Shown here one piece after another: positions 44,260-52,524 of a stretch of 64,000 nt of DNA. Position 1 is the stretch's first letter; every line of letters begins with the position of its first letter. This DNA comes from Pararobbsia alpina (lineage in GTDB: Bacteria; Pseudomonadota; Gammaproteobacteria; Burkholderiales; Burkholderiaceae). The translations under genes and the position numbers were made by a program. The stretch lies in the NCBI RefSeq assembly GCF_902859895.1, contig NZ_CADIKM010000013.1:1-64000 (forward strand). Reading direction: 5' to 3'. A model generated the notes under the pieces. That model was not told the origin of the DNA. It searched no databases and was given only the letters and a program-made list of their open reading frames with translations.

Positions 44260-44576
44260 GGCATTGTTCAATCGAACTCGAGTGGTCGCGCAAAGCGTCG
44301 TCAGCGTCGATCGCCGGGCTGACGCGGACGCTATGTCGGTCGAAAGTGTAGCCGGAATCAATCCCTCCTAAGCCTATCCGGAGCTTTGCCGCGACTCGCC
44401 TGATTTCGCACGCGCCTTCGACTGATCGCCAGACCGACAGGCCCTCCGTAGCATCTCAAAACGACAGAGCAAGCTCTAGCCGTTGTGTCCTCCAGTCTTT
44501 CCCGATCTCCAGCCAAACGCGAGCGCCGCGCTCGGCCGGCAATCCGTTGAGGTGGCCCCTTTCTTTTGCAGGAGCA
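44260..44576. other. Intergenic region, no supported gene
   Basis: Divergent gap between the small secreted protein and the toxin-antitoxin operator. No frame has motifs or good codon use. It should contain the promoters in both directions. Confidence 0.4.
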
Positions 44577-44592
44577 GTAACTTTTAAGTTAC
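44577..44592. promoter_or_regulatory. Perfect palindrome upstream of the toxin-antitoxin genes
   Basis: GTAACTT-TT-AAGTTAC has exact 7-bp arms and ends 11 bases before the toxin start at 44604. Toxin-antitoxin operons are commonly autoregulated through such sites, so this is a likely operator. Confidence 0.6.
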
Positions 44593-44603
44593 AATGAATT
44601 CTC

Positions 44604-44927
44604 GTGATCGAACTTTTCCGATATCAATGTGAAGATGGCCGGGAGCCGCTGACTGACTGGCTCGGTGCGCTGCGCGACAAGGTTGCGCGGGCACGTATAA
44701 ATTTGCGGTTACGCCAACTACAGGCGGGCAATCCCGGTGATTGCGAGGCAGTCGGGGAAGGTGTGATGGAGTTGCGCATTCATATTGGTGCGGGCTATCG
44801 CATCTATTGCGGGCGCTGCGGTGATGCAATCATGATTCTTCTGTGCGGCGGTGACAAAGGCTCACAGGCAGCCGACATCAAGCGGGCGCACAGATACTGG
44901 AAAGACTGGAAACGGAGGCGAGCATGA
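44604..44927 (+). CDS. RelE/ParE-superfamily toxin (HI1419/HigB-like)
   Basis: 107 residues from a GTG start. LFRYQCEDGREPLTDWLGAL, ARARINLRLRQLQAGNPGDC, VMELRIHIGAGYRIYC and the basic ending ADIKRAHRYWKDWKRR are the blocks of this 'addiction module killer' group. Such toxins usually cleave mRNA on the ribosome. Its stop overlaps the antitoxin ATG (44924), the typical toxin-first arrangement of this family. A perfect palindrome lies just upstream. Confidence 0.9.
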   Translation: MIELFRYQCEDGREPLTDWLGALRDKVARARINLRLRQLQAGNPGDCEAVGEGVMELRIHIGAGYRIYCGRCGDAIMILLCGGDKGSQAADIKRAHRYWKDWKRRRA

Positions 44928-45253
44928 GCAAGATCAAGGCAGCGGTATCGCATCATGAGCGAGAAATCGCTGAACTGCGAGCAGACCGTGAACTCGCGAT
45001 TGAATACCTGAAAGCTGCAATGGAAGCGCTGGACAACCCAGATGATCGGGCAGGTGGCCTGCTGGCGTTGCGTGCCGTCGCAGAGGCCAATGGTGGCCTG
45101 GCGGCCGTGGCCACGGAAGCGGGGATCAGCAGGGAGGCGCTTTACCGCGCTCTATCGCCAACAGGCAATCCTACGTTGAGGACGTTACTGGCTGTCCTCA
45201 AGACAGTCGGCATGCGTCTTTCGGTTCAACCCGAGGAGCCTGTGAAAGTGTGA
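44924..45253 (+). CDS. Antitoxin of the HI1420 type (XRE-like)
   Basis: 109 residues: an N-terminal helical part (ELRADRELAIEYLKAAMEAL), the segment GGLLALRAVAEANGGLAAVA and a helix-turn-helix, EAGISREALYRALSPTGNPT then LRTLLAVLKTVGMRLSVQP. This is the standard antidote partner for the upstream toxin. It should bind the palindrome at 44577-44592. Translation is coupled to the toxin gene by a 4-base overlap. Confidence 0.9.
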   Translation: MSKIKAAVSHHEREIAELRADRELAIEYLKAAMEALDNPDDRAGGLLALRAVAEANGGLAAVATEAGISREALYRALSPTGNPTLRTLLAVLKTVGMRLSVQPEEPVKV

Positions 45254-45402
45254 GTCTTTGCCAGCAGCCTGCAAAATTACCGCGGCGCTGGCCCCCTGCA
45301 ACAGGCTGCCCTGACCCCCTTCACCTCGCGCACCGTAGCTGAGCACGATCGGCACCGATGCACCAAAATGCGACGCTCACTCCGCTCGCCGCTCATCCCA
45401 GG

Positions 45403-45441
45403 CCTTGTCCTTTTTTGATAGTTCTTACAAGGATGGACAAG
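45403..45441. promoter_or_regulatory. Interlaced inverted repeats upstream of the nitrile hydratase operon
   Basis: CCTTGTCC (45403-45410) is mirrored by ACAAGG (45427-45432) and again by GGACAAG (45435-45441), about 105-145 bases before the first gene of the operon. Two direct ACAAG half-sites 10 bp apart would suit an AraC/GlxA-type activator such as the one encoded at 50107. No clear -35/-10 pair was found. Confidence 0.35.
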
Positions 45442-45546
45442 AAGCCCGTGCATTCGAGACAAACTCAGTGTTGTTGGAGACACACTTCCAAAGCGGGCCC
45501 AATCCTCGCTTTATGAAACACAGTCCTCCTCAATTCTGCGAAAGTC

Positions 45547-46542
45547 ATGACCCGTTTGCGTGTACCGAGAAAGATTCCTGTGACAGTCATCTCCGGCTTT
45601 CTTGGCGCTGGAAAGACAACATTGGTCAATCACCTGATCCAACAGTATTCAGGACACATTGGAATTGTTGTCAACGAATTCGGAGAGGTCGGTATCGATG
45701 GACAGCTCATCGTCGCCGAAGAGCAGGCCCTGATCGAGATCAACAACGGCTGCGTATGTTGTACGGTACGCGCCGACCTTGTCAGCAGCGTGAAAGAGCT
45801 GCTGGCAAGGACGCAACAAGACGGCGCAACGCCGATTGAACGCCTCATCGTCGAAACCTCGGGTCTTGCCGACCCGGCACCGGTTCTTCAGACCTTCCTT
45901 GCCGACCCCGATCTGCGTGAGGGTGTCGAACTGGAATCCGTCGTGACCGTCGTCGACGCCGTCAACCTCAAGCAACAGTTGAATGACGAGATTGCCCGAG
46001 AACAAGTGGCCTTCGCTGACGTTGTCCTGGTGAACAAGATCGACCTGATTGACGATCGCGAACTCGCCGCCATCGAGCAGGAAGTTCGTTCCCTGAACCC
46101 GACTGCCGCAATCATCACCTCGACCCGTTCCCAGGTTCACCCGGACGTCCTGCTCGGCGTTCGCAGGTTCTCACTACCCGCATTGCTTGCGATTGAACCC
46201 GACCTGCTTGACGAGGCAGCACACGACCACGAGCACGATACCTCGATTCAATCATGCGCTCTCGTTGAAAACGGCGACCTTGATGCCACGAAGTTCAACT
46301 GGTGGATCAACCAGCTCGTACAGGAGCACGGTCAGCAATTGATGCGGATGAAGGGCGTGCTGAATCTCCATTCAGAACCCCGACAGTTTCACTTCCATAG
46401 TGTGCACATGCTCGTCGAGGCACGGCCTGGACGGGCCTGGCGCAAGGACGAACCGCGCAACAACAAGTTTGTGTTCATCGGTCGCAATCTGGACCTGCCC
46501 AGTCTGCGTACGTCGTTTCTAAGCTGTTTGCACCCCCAGTAA
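45547..46542 (+). CDS. COG0523 (CobW/P47K-like) GTPase, putative nitrile hydratase metallochaperone
   Basis: 331 residues. P-loop GFLGAGKT (17-24), metal-binding CVCC (69-72), ETSG (103-106) and NKID (163-166) define a G3E GTPase of the COG0523 family. A His-rich linker (HDHEHD) and a C-terminal CobW_C domain ([19 protein letters not shown]) follow. P44K/P47K proteins of this kind activate iron-type nitrile hydratases. Here it opens a cobalt-type operon that already has a P14K activator, so delivery of cobalt is a sensible inference. The next gene is 25 bp away. Confidence 0.9.
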   Translation: MTRLRVPRKIPVTVISGFLGAGKTTLVNHLIQQYSGHIGIVVNEFGEVGIDGQLIVAEEQALIEINNGCVCCTVRADLVSSVKELLARTQQDGATPIERLIVETSGLADPAPVLQTFLADPDLREGVELESVVTVVDAVNLKQQLNDEIAREQVAFADVVLVNKIDLIDDRELAAIEQEVRSLNPTAAIITSTRSQVHPDVLLGVRRFSLPALLAIEPDLLDEAAHDHEHDTSIQSCALVENGDLDATKFNWWINQLVQEHGQQLMRMKGVLNLHSEPRQFHFHSVHMLVEARPGRAWRKDEPRNNKFVFIGRNLDLPSLRTSFLSCLHPQ

Positions 46543-46567
46543 TTACTTTTCCGTCAAGGAGTCTGCA

Positions 46568-47104
46568 ATGAAGAAGTCTGATGCCCTCACCGTCAGTATC
46601 GGCGTCCTGGCCGTCGCCGACACGTATATCACCGCGACCGTTTTTCCGGTCCCGGTTTGGGTGACATTCATCGCTTGGGCGTCGTTCTTCGTCGTCGGCG
46701 GCGGTCCACGCGGCTTTGTCCAGAGTGTGGCATCGAACCTCACCGGCCTGATCATCGCATCGCTCTCGCTGCTTGCCATCGCCCTTTCAAACCAGACACC
46801 GATGGTTGCTGCAATCTGCGTGGGTGTCGGTAGCGCCGCAATGGTTCAAGCGTCGAAGCTGAAACTTCTGAAGGTACTTCCGGCCGTCGTCTGGGGATTC
46901 GCGTCCACGGTCGGTACCAGCGTCGCTACCGGGAAGGCGATCACCACTGCGGGTATCCAAAACCCGGCACTCATCGCCGCGGCAGCGCTGATTACGGGCG
47001 CGCTTTTTGGCATCGTCTCGGAATTTCTCGGTGACGTACTCAGCCACAAGCCACATACCGCCCCCAACTCAATTGATCTCGCCCTCCAGGAATCGCAAAA
47101 ATGA
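46568..47104 (+). CDS. DUF1097 membrane protein inside the nitrile hydratase operon
   Basis: 178 residues with five or six hydrophobic helices (ALTVSIGVLAVADTYITATV, PVPVWVTFIAWASFFVVGGG, TGLIIASLSLLAIALS, AAICVGVGSAAMVQ and others), the DUF1097 pattern. The family's function is unknown. Its stop codon overlaps the beta-subunit start (ATGA at 47101-47104), so it is translated together with the enzyme. A role in import of nitrile or metal, or export of product, is possible but unproven. Confidence 0.85.
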   Translation: MKKSDALTVSIGVLAVADTYITATVFPVPVWVTFIAWASFFVVGGGPRGFVQSVASNLTGLIIASLSLLAIALSNQTPMVAAICVGVGSAAMVQASKLKLLKVLPAVVWGFASTVGTSVATGKAITTAGIQNPALIAAAALITGALFGIVSEFLGDVLSHKPHTAPNSIDLALQESQK

Positions 47105-47844
47105 AACTGCAGCATAGTCTTGGCGGACTCCAAAATCTCGGACCCGTCAATGTGGAAACGCGAGTCTTCGTCGAGCCCTGGGAAAAGCGCATTTTCGGCA
47201 TCCATACCGTCATGATGGCCGAGAGCACGCACCTGTCGGACGCCCTGCCCGAGTACCCGATCGACACCCTTCCCACCACCTTCAAGAACACATGGACGTG
47301 GGCGTCCCTGCGTACAGGTGCGGAAGGCATGCAACCGTTCGAATACTTCAAGTACCGATACTACGAAAAGTGGTTGATGGGCATATCGCAGTTCTTCGTT
47401 GACCAAGGCTACCTATGCGCCGACGAACTCGCGAAGAAGACTGACTACTACCGCGGCAATCCCGCTGCACCGATGCCGGAACAGCCCTGCCCTGAAATCA
47501 AGACGCAGATCAACGCGTACCTAACCAAGGGCGACTCAGGTCTGCACAACCTGGAAGAGACACCCCGTTTCGCCAAGGGCGCTGTAGTACGCATTGCCGA
47601 CCCCGAAGCGGTAGACCACACCCGCCTGCCGGGATACCTCCGCAACAAGCTAGGCACCATCGAGGTCGTCTATCCGGGTGCGTTCTCCTATTTCGTGTCC
47701 ACCGGTCCTGACGGCATTGGTGCGCCCATGCCAGTCTATCGGGTGGCCTTCAAGGCAGAAGATATCTGGGGTAAGGGAAAGAGCGAGCCGAACACCACGA
47801 TCTACGCGGATCTTTTCGAAGCTTATCTGGAATCGTCGAACTGA
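47101..47844 (+). CDS. Nitrile hydratase beta subunit
   Basis: 247 residues. The N-terminus LGGLQNLGPVNVE then FVEPWEKRIFGIHTVMMA, the middle MQPFEYFKYRYYEKWLMGIS and the C-terminal SH3-like barrel with FAKGAVVRIADPE, HTRLPGYLRNKLGTIEVVYP and YRVAFKAEDIWG are diagnostic. It pairs with the alpha subunit to hydrate nitriles to amides. Its length is slightly greater than the usual ~220-235. It overlaps the DUF1097 gene by 4 bases, and the alpha gene follows 14-26 bp later. Confidence 0.95.
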   Translation: MKLQHSLGGLQNLGPVNVETRVFVEPWEKRIFGIHTVMMAESTHLSDALPEYPIDTLPTTFKNTWTWASLRTGAEGMQPFEYFKYRYYEKWLMGISQFFVDQGYLCADELAKKTDYYRGNPAAPMPEQPCPEIKTQINAYLTKGDSGLHNLEETPRFAKGAVVRIADPEAVDHTRLPGYLRNKLGTIEVVYPGAFSYFVSTGPDGIGAPMPVYRVAFKAEDIWGKGKSEPNTTIYADLFEAYLESSN

Positions 47845-47870
47845 CCACCAATTCTCATATGGAACTCGAA

Positions 47871-48512
47871 ATGAGCGAACTCTTCAAATACGACGATGAA
47901 CGTGAGGCGGCCAGCGCAGCGAAGGTGCGCGCTCTTGAAGCATTGCTGATCGAAAAGGGGGTCCTCGGCAGCGACTCCGTCGATGCCGTCCTTGCCCACT
48001 TCGAGACAATCGCGGGCCCGTTCAACGGCGCCCGCGTCGTCGCCCGCGCGTGGGTAGACGCCGCATTCAAGCAGCGGCTCCTCGAAAATACCCCGAAAGC
48101 GATTGCCGAAATGGAATTGCCCGTAGGAATGGAGGGCGCCGAAGGCGAACACATGGCGGCCGTTGCCAATGGCAATGGCGTTCACAATCTGATTATCTGT
48201 ACGCTGTGCTCCTGCTACCCGTGGCCCATTCTCGGCTTGCCACCCTATTGGTACAAGGATCCGGTATTCCGTGCACGGGGTGTGCGCGAGCCCCGTGCAG
48301 TCCTCCGGGAGTTCGGGGTCCCGATTCCGGATGACATCGAAGTCAAGGTATGGGACAGTAGCGCGCAGATCCGGTGGTTCGTGGTGCCGGAGCGCCCCGA
48401 CGGCACAGACGGCATGAGCGAAGAGGAACTCGCATCGCTCATCACACCCGAGGCCATGATGGGCGTCGCGCTGGTTCCCTCCCCCGCCCAGAAACAAGCG
48501 ATGGCAGGTTGA
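47871..48512 (+). CDS. Nitrile hydratase alpha subunit, cobalt type
   Basis: 213 residues from ATG 47871 (GGAA six bases upstream); ATG 47859 would add four residues. The metal claw ICTLCSCYPWP has Cys110, Cys113 and Cys115; Thr after the first Cys is the mark of non-corrin cobalt enzymes (iron enzymes have Ser). VHNLIICTLC, GLPPYWYKDPVFRARGVREP and RAVLREFGV complete the signature. Two of the Cys are expected to be oxidised to sulfinic and sulfenic acid. It hydrates nitriles in the cytoplasm; no amidase gene is next to it to use the amide. Confidence 0.95.
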   Translation: MSELFKYDDEREAASAAKVRALEALLIEKGVLGSDSVDAVLAHFETIAGPFNGARVVARAWVDAAFKQRLLENTPKAIAEMELPVGMEGAEGEHMAAVANGNGVHNLIICTLCSCYPWPILGLPPYWYKDPVFRARGVREPRAVLREFGVPIPDDIEVKVWDSSAQIRWFVVPERPDGTDGMSEEELASLITPEAMMGVALVPSPAQKQAMAG

Positions 48513-48514
48513 CC

Positions 48515-48886
48515 ATGTTTACCCGATTCGAGGAATACGCGGCGTCGAGCATGCTCGGGCAACCCGACTCCCCTCCCCGCCTGCAGGGAAAACTGCTGTT
48601 TGACAAGCCATGGGAGCGACAGGTTTTCGGCTTGGCCCTCTCACTGTCAAAGGCCGGGTATTTCGAGTGGGAAGACTTCCGCCAGAACCTGATTCAGTCT
48701 GTTGCTGACTGGGAAGACGGGTACTGTCCCGGGCAACCTCAATGGGACTACTACGAGCGATTCCTGCTTGCGCTCGAGAAAACGACGCTCGAAGCTGGCG
48801 TCCTTTCTCCGGCAGACATGAAATCGCTACAATTGCTTGGCGTTGCCCCACCCGCGCCTGAGTCCCAAACGACACTTTGTGGATGA
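48515..48886 (+). CDS. Nitrile hydratase P14K/NhlE-type activator
   Basis: 123 residues resembling the N-terminal half of the beta subunit: FDKPWERQVFGLALSLSKAG, WEDFRQNLIQSVADWEDG and YYERFLLALEKTTLEAG. This is the design of the small activator that carries alpha into the enzyme by subunit swapping in cobalt-type systems. The gene begins 2 bp after the alpha stop and its own stop overlaps the transporter start. Its presence together with a CobW-like protein is unusual. Confidence 0.9.
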   Translation: MFTRFEEYAASSMLGQPDSPPRLQGKLLFDKPWERQVFGLALSLSKAGYFEWEDFRQNLIQSVADWEDGYCPGQPQWDYYERFLLALEKTTLEAGVLSPADMKSLQLLGVAPPAPESQTTLCG

Positions 48887-49947
48887 GCACCATGATCAGT
48901 CAACTTTCGAACGTTCTCGCGGGATCGAACCCCCACGTACGACGCAAACTGTTCGGCATATACGGCGTTCTGATTGCGATCAATGTCGTCGCATGGGCCT
49001 GGGCACTGGTATCGTTCTGGGATCATCCCGTGCTGCTCGGCACGGCGCTGATTGCATACGGCCTCGGACTGCGCCATGCGGTTGACGCCGACCACATCGC
49101 CGCGATCGACAACGTCACGCGCAAGCTGATGCAGGAGAAAAAACGCCCCGTTTCCGTCGGCTTTTTCTTCTCCATGGGACACTCGACCATTATTGTCGTC
49201 GCCTCACTGGCGGTCGCATTTGTCGCCAGTGTGCTGAACACGCGATTCACCCAATACAAGGAACTCGGCGGCGTCATCAGCACGCTGGTGTCGACAGGTT
49301 TCCTGTTTGCGATCGCACTCCTGAATCTGGTCATCCTGAAGTCAATCGTCCGGGCATGGCGTCATGTCCGCAATGGCGGTGCATACGTCGACGAAGACTT
49401 TGACATGCTTCTTGCCGACCGCGGCTTCCTGGCCCGCCTCTTCCGCCCACTTTTCCGCCTCGTGACCCGTAGCTGGCATATGTTCCCGCTCGGCTTTCTG
49501 TTCGGCTTGGGTTTTGACACCGCAACCGAGGTCAGCCTGCTGGGCATGTCCGCCAGCCAGACCTCGCACGGCGTCTCGCCCTGGGCCGTGATGGTCTTTC
49601 CCGCGCTGTTCAGCGCAGGCATGTCCCTGGTCGACACTCTGGACGGCCATCTCATGTTGGGTGCTTATGGGTGGGCTTATCTCAAGCCCATTCGCAAGAT
49701 CTACTACAACATGACCATCACGCTTGTCTCGGTTGTCGTCGCGTTGCTCGTCGGCACGATCGAGGCACTGGGACTGATTTCTGACCACCTGAAGCTGGAA
49801 GGCAAAGTGTGGGACGCCATCGGAACGCTAAACGACAACTTTGGCACCTTGGGCTATATCATCATTGGTATCTTTGCCGCGAGCTGGTTCGTATCGATGG
49901 TGCTGTACCGATCGAAGCGCCTCGATAAACTCGAAGCCAGTCGTTAG
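48883..49947 (+). CDS. NiCoT-family cobalt/nickel transporter
   Basis: About 354 residues, eight predicted transmembrane helices. The signature HAVDADHIAAIDN (65-77) and LFGLGFDTATEVSLLG are those of HoxN/NixA/NhlF transporters. Located at the end of a cobalt-type nitrile hydratase operon, it is most like NhlF in role: cobalt uptake for the enzyme. ATG 48883 overlaps the activator stop (ATGA); ATG 48892 is an alternative with a better ribosome-binding site. Metal preference is inferred from context. Confidence 0.93.
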   Translation: MSTMISQLSNVLAGSNPHVRRKLFGIYGVLIAINVVAWAWALVSFWDHPVLLGTALIAYGLGLRHAVDADHIAAIDNVTRKLMQEKKRPVSVGFFFSMGHSTIIVVASLAVAFVASVLNTRFTQYKELGGVISTLVSTGFLFAIALLNLVILKSIVRAWRHVRNGGAYVDEDFDMLLADRGFLARLFRPLFRLVTRSWHMFPLGFLFGLGFDTATEVSLLGMSASQTSHGVSPWAVMVFPALFSAGMSLVDTLDGHLMLGAYGWAYLKPIRKIYYNMTITLVSVVVALLVGTIEALGLISDHLKLEGKVWDAIGTLNDNFGTLGYIIIGIFAASWFVSMVLYRSKRLDKLEASR

Positions 49948-50106
49948 TTTTCCTGTCGCCGTGAGTGTCATGCTTCTGAATGCGAGGGACCCGGGTCAAC
50001 CCGTATCCTGCGGGGTCACGGTTGCGGAATTCTCCGGTAGAGCAGGGGGAGTCCGGAAACCCCGAAGTCGCTATCCGAAGCATTCGCTCACGTTCGCCTG
50101 ACATCT

Positions 50107-51132
50107 ATGCGCAAAATCACTGTCGGGATGGTCCTTTTCCCCGGGTTCCAGTTGCTGGATATCGCGGGGCCCAGGGACGCCTTCGCAGAGGTGCGTATTC
50201 TCAGCAAGGGTGAGTGCGAATACGAAATACTGACCGTCGGAACCACGCGTGGAACCATCCCGTCGTCCAGCGGGCTGACGATCGTGCCAGACCGTACGAT
50301 TTTCGATCCTTGTCCGCCGTTCGACACCGTGATCCTCCCGGGCGGCCTGGGCATTTTCCAGGTCCTGGAGGACTCGACACTCAGTGAGTGGCTCGTGCGA
50401 CAGCACACGAGCTGCCGAAGGATTGCGGCGATCTGCAACGGCGTATTCGCTTTTGGCGCAGCCGGCATGCTCAACAACCGGACCGTAACGACGCATTGGA
50501 TGGACGCCGCACGCCTCTCGTCCATGTTTCCGAAAGCGAAGGTTGAACCCGACCTGATTTATCTCAAGGATGGTGGCATCTATTCCACTGCCGGAGTGAC
50601 GGCCGGAATCGACCTGGCGCTGGTGATGATCGAGGAGGACTTCGGTAAAAAGATGGCCCTCGACGTCGCAAAGTATTTGATTGTCTACGTCCGTCGAGCC
50701 GGCGGTCAGTCGCAGTTCAGTCCCCTGCTCGAGATGCAGGCAGCAGGCGATTCGCAGATCCAGAACCTTCAGCAGTACCTGCTTGACAACCTGCATCTGA
50801 ATCACACAATGGCCTCGCTTGCGGAGCGGCTGGCCATGAGTCCGCGTAATCTTTCGCGAATTTTCAGCAAGGAATGTGGCGTCAGTCTCATCGCTTTCCT
50901 CAACGACGCCCGCATCGACGCTGCCCGCCGCTACCTCGAGAGCACGGATCACTCAGTGGGCGAAATCGCCAAGCAATGCGGCTTCGAAAGTGTCGACGCG
51001 CTTCGGCGGATATTCACGCGACGGCTTCGTATCAGTCCGGCTGACTATCGACAACGATTTCGTTCCAACGACATCACACGCCCTGAGCTACAGAAGCCCT
51101 TACGCCCACCCCTCACGGGATCGGTCTCGTGA
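50107..51132 (+). CDS. GlxA/FtrA-type AraC regulator (DJ-1/PfpI-like sensor)
   Basis: 341 residues. An N-terminal DJ-1/PfpI-like domain has the conserved Cys110 in IAAICNGVFAFGAAG and TAGVTAGIDLALVMIE. Two AraC helix-turn-helix units follow (MASLAERLAMSPRNLSRIFS and VGEIAKQCGFESVDALRRIF). Regulators of this group control nitrile, betaine and amino-acid catabolism. Located 159 bp after the cobalt transporter on the same strand, it is the best candidate to control the nitrile hydratase operon, but this is inference. Confidence 0.92.
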   Translation: MRKITVGMVLFPGFQLLDIAGPRDAFAEVRILSKGECEYEILTVGTTRGTIPSSSGLTIVPDRTIFDPCPPFDTVILPGGLGIFQVLEDSTLSEWLVRQHTSCRRIAAICNGVFAFGAAGMLNNRTVTTHWMDAARLSSMFPKAKVEPDLIYLKDGGIYSTAGVTAGIDLALVMIEEDFGKKMALDVAKYLIVYVRRAGGQSQFSPLLEMQAAGDSQIQNLQQYLLDNLHLNHTMASLAERLAMSPRNLSRIFSKECGVSLIAFLNDARIDAARRYLESTDHSVGEIAKQCGFESVDALRRIFTRRLRISPADYRQRFRSNDITRPELQKPLRPPLTGSVS

Positions 51133-51158
51133 AACGCTCCGCCCGGGTGTATTGAAGA

Positions 51159-51185
51159 GGTCGCCGAACCCCATGTTCGGCGACC
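51159..51185. terminator. Perfect hairpin between convergent genes
   Basis: GGTCGCCGAAC (51159-51169) and GTTCGGCGACC (51175-51185) form an exact 11-bp stem with a 5-nt loop, 26 bp after the GlxA-type gene and 27 bp from the cytochrome stop. Neither side has a T-run, so termination efficiency is uncertain. Confidence 0.6.
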
Positions 51186-51212
51186 GGCCCCTCACATCGC
51201 ACTGACTGGATC

Positions 51213-52511
51213 TTAGTGGTTCAGATGGTCGCGTATGCCTTTCACCTGATCAGCCGTCACCGCAGCCGCATGGTTGCCCCAACTCGATCGTACAAACGTT
51301 GCGAGTTCCGCGACTTGCTCATCGTCGTAGCGCCACGCAAACGGCGGCATCGCGAGCGGCGCGGGGGCGTTTGCCGTCGAAGGCAGACGCGAACCCTCCA
51401 GGATCACTGCAATCAGCGAGTCCGGATGGACGGCCAACACCATCGGATTGTTGGCGAGCGCGGGAAAAACCCGTGATGCGCCTTCTCCGTTCGGCCTGTG
51501 ACATGCCGCACAACTGTCAAGGTAGATGCTCGCGCCATGACCCGTCGCGGTACCCGCCATGATTGACTTGAACGTCGCATCGGACCGCTGGTACGACACG
51601 GCGTCATGCTGCCGGGCCGAGAGGCTTTTCAGATAGACCGCGATTGCCTGCAAATCCGCATCCGCCAGATACTGCGTGCTGTGCTCGACCACTTCGCCCA
51701 TCGGACCGGTCACAGCAGAGTGCGGACCGCGTCCCGTCTTGAGCAAGGTGGCGATGTCGGCCACGGACAAGTCGCCCAGTCCGGAACCGGAATCGCCTCG
51801 CAAATTGATCGGCGACGCGTGGTCAAGCGAGGTTCCAGACAGGAACAGCGACGTCTTGCCAGTCAGGTCGAGTTCCTGAAAGCCCATCCCGCGCGGTGTA
51901 TGGCACGTGCTGCAATGAGCCAGACCCTGCACGAGATAGGCGCCTCGGTTCCACTCGACACTCTGGGAGCCGACAGGCTGGAACCGCGTGTCATCATGAA
52001 AGGCACGGTCCCAAAATGCCAGCGGCCAGCGGATGCTGAGCGGCCAGACGATATCCGAAGGCCGGTTCGCCGTGTCCGATGCGGCGACCCTGCTCGTAAA
52101 GTACGCGTACACATCCTTGAGGTCGGCGTCACTGACCTTCGCATAGGACGTATAGGGCATGGCCGGATAGAGACGTCTGCCGTCCTTTGCCACGCCTTCT
52201 CGCATGGCAAGCACAAAGTCGTCGAACGTGTATCCTCCGATGCCATGCACACGATCGGAAGTGATGTTGCTGGAATATATCGTGCCGAGCGGGGTCTTGA
52301 ACGGATAGCCACCCGCGAAAGGCGTGCCGCCCTTTGCGGTATGACAAGCCATGCAATCGCCCACGCGCGCGAGGTACTCACCGTGCACCGGATCGCCTCG
52401 GCGAGCCGCGACTTCCGCAGCCACGTTCACGACGGGTTTGCTCCACGTGGAGGCCCAACAGCCGGCGGCAATAAGCGCGATGGCGATGACGGGGATCAGG
52501 ATTTTTCGCAT
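51213..52511 (-). CDS. Tri-heme cytochrome c subunit of a gluconate 2-dehydrogenase-type enzyme
   Basis: 432 residues: a signal or anchor segment (IPVIAIALIAAGCWA) and three heme-binding sites, CMACH (53-57), CSTCH and CAACH, with Met-bearing regions between. This is the beta (electron-transfer) subunit of membrane-bound sugar acid/alcohol dehydrogenases. It passes electrons from the FAD subunit to ubiquinone. The Cys18 in AAGC could be a lipidation site. It is the last gene of a three-gene operon (13 bp after the FAD subunit). Confidence 0.93.
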   Translation of the reverse strand: MRKILIPVIAIALIAAGCWASTWSKPVVNVAAEVAARRGDPVHGEYLARVGDCMACHTAKGGTPFAGGYPFKTPLGTIYSSNITSDRVHGIGGYTFDDFVLAMREGVAKDGRRLYPAMPYTSYAKVSDADLKDVYAYFTSRVAASDTANRPSDIVWPLSIRWPLAFWDRAFHDDTRFQPVGSQSVEWNRGAYLVQGLAHCSTCHTPRGMGFQELDLTGKTSLFLSGTSLDHASPINLRGDSGSGLGDLSVADIATLLKTGRGPHSAVTGPMGEVVEHSTQYLADADLQAIAVYLKSLSARQHDAVSYQRSDATFKSIMAGTATGHGASIYLDSCAACHRPNGEGASRVFPALANNPMVLAVHPDSLIAVILEGSRLPSTANAPAPLAMPPFAWRYDDEQVAELATFVRSSWGNHAAAVTADQVKGIRDHLNH

Positions 52512-52524
52512 GATTGTGTCCCCC

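Noticed and set aside
45254-45546. Cobalamin riboswitch before the CobW-like gene
   Set aside because: No B12-box-like or conserved riboswitch core could be recognised in the 293 bases.
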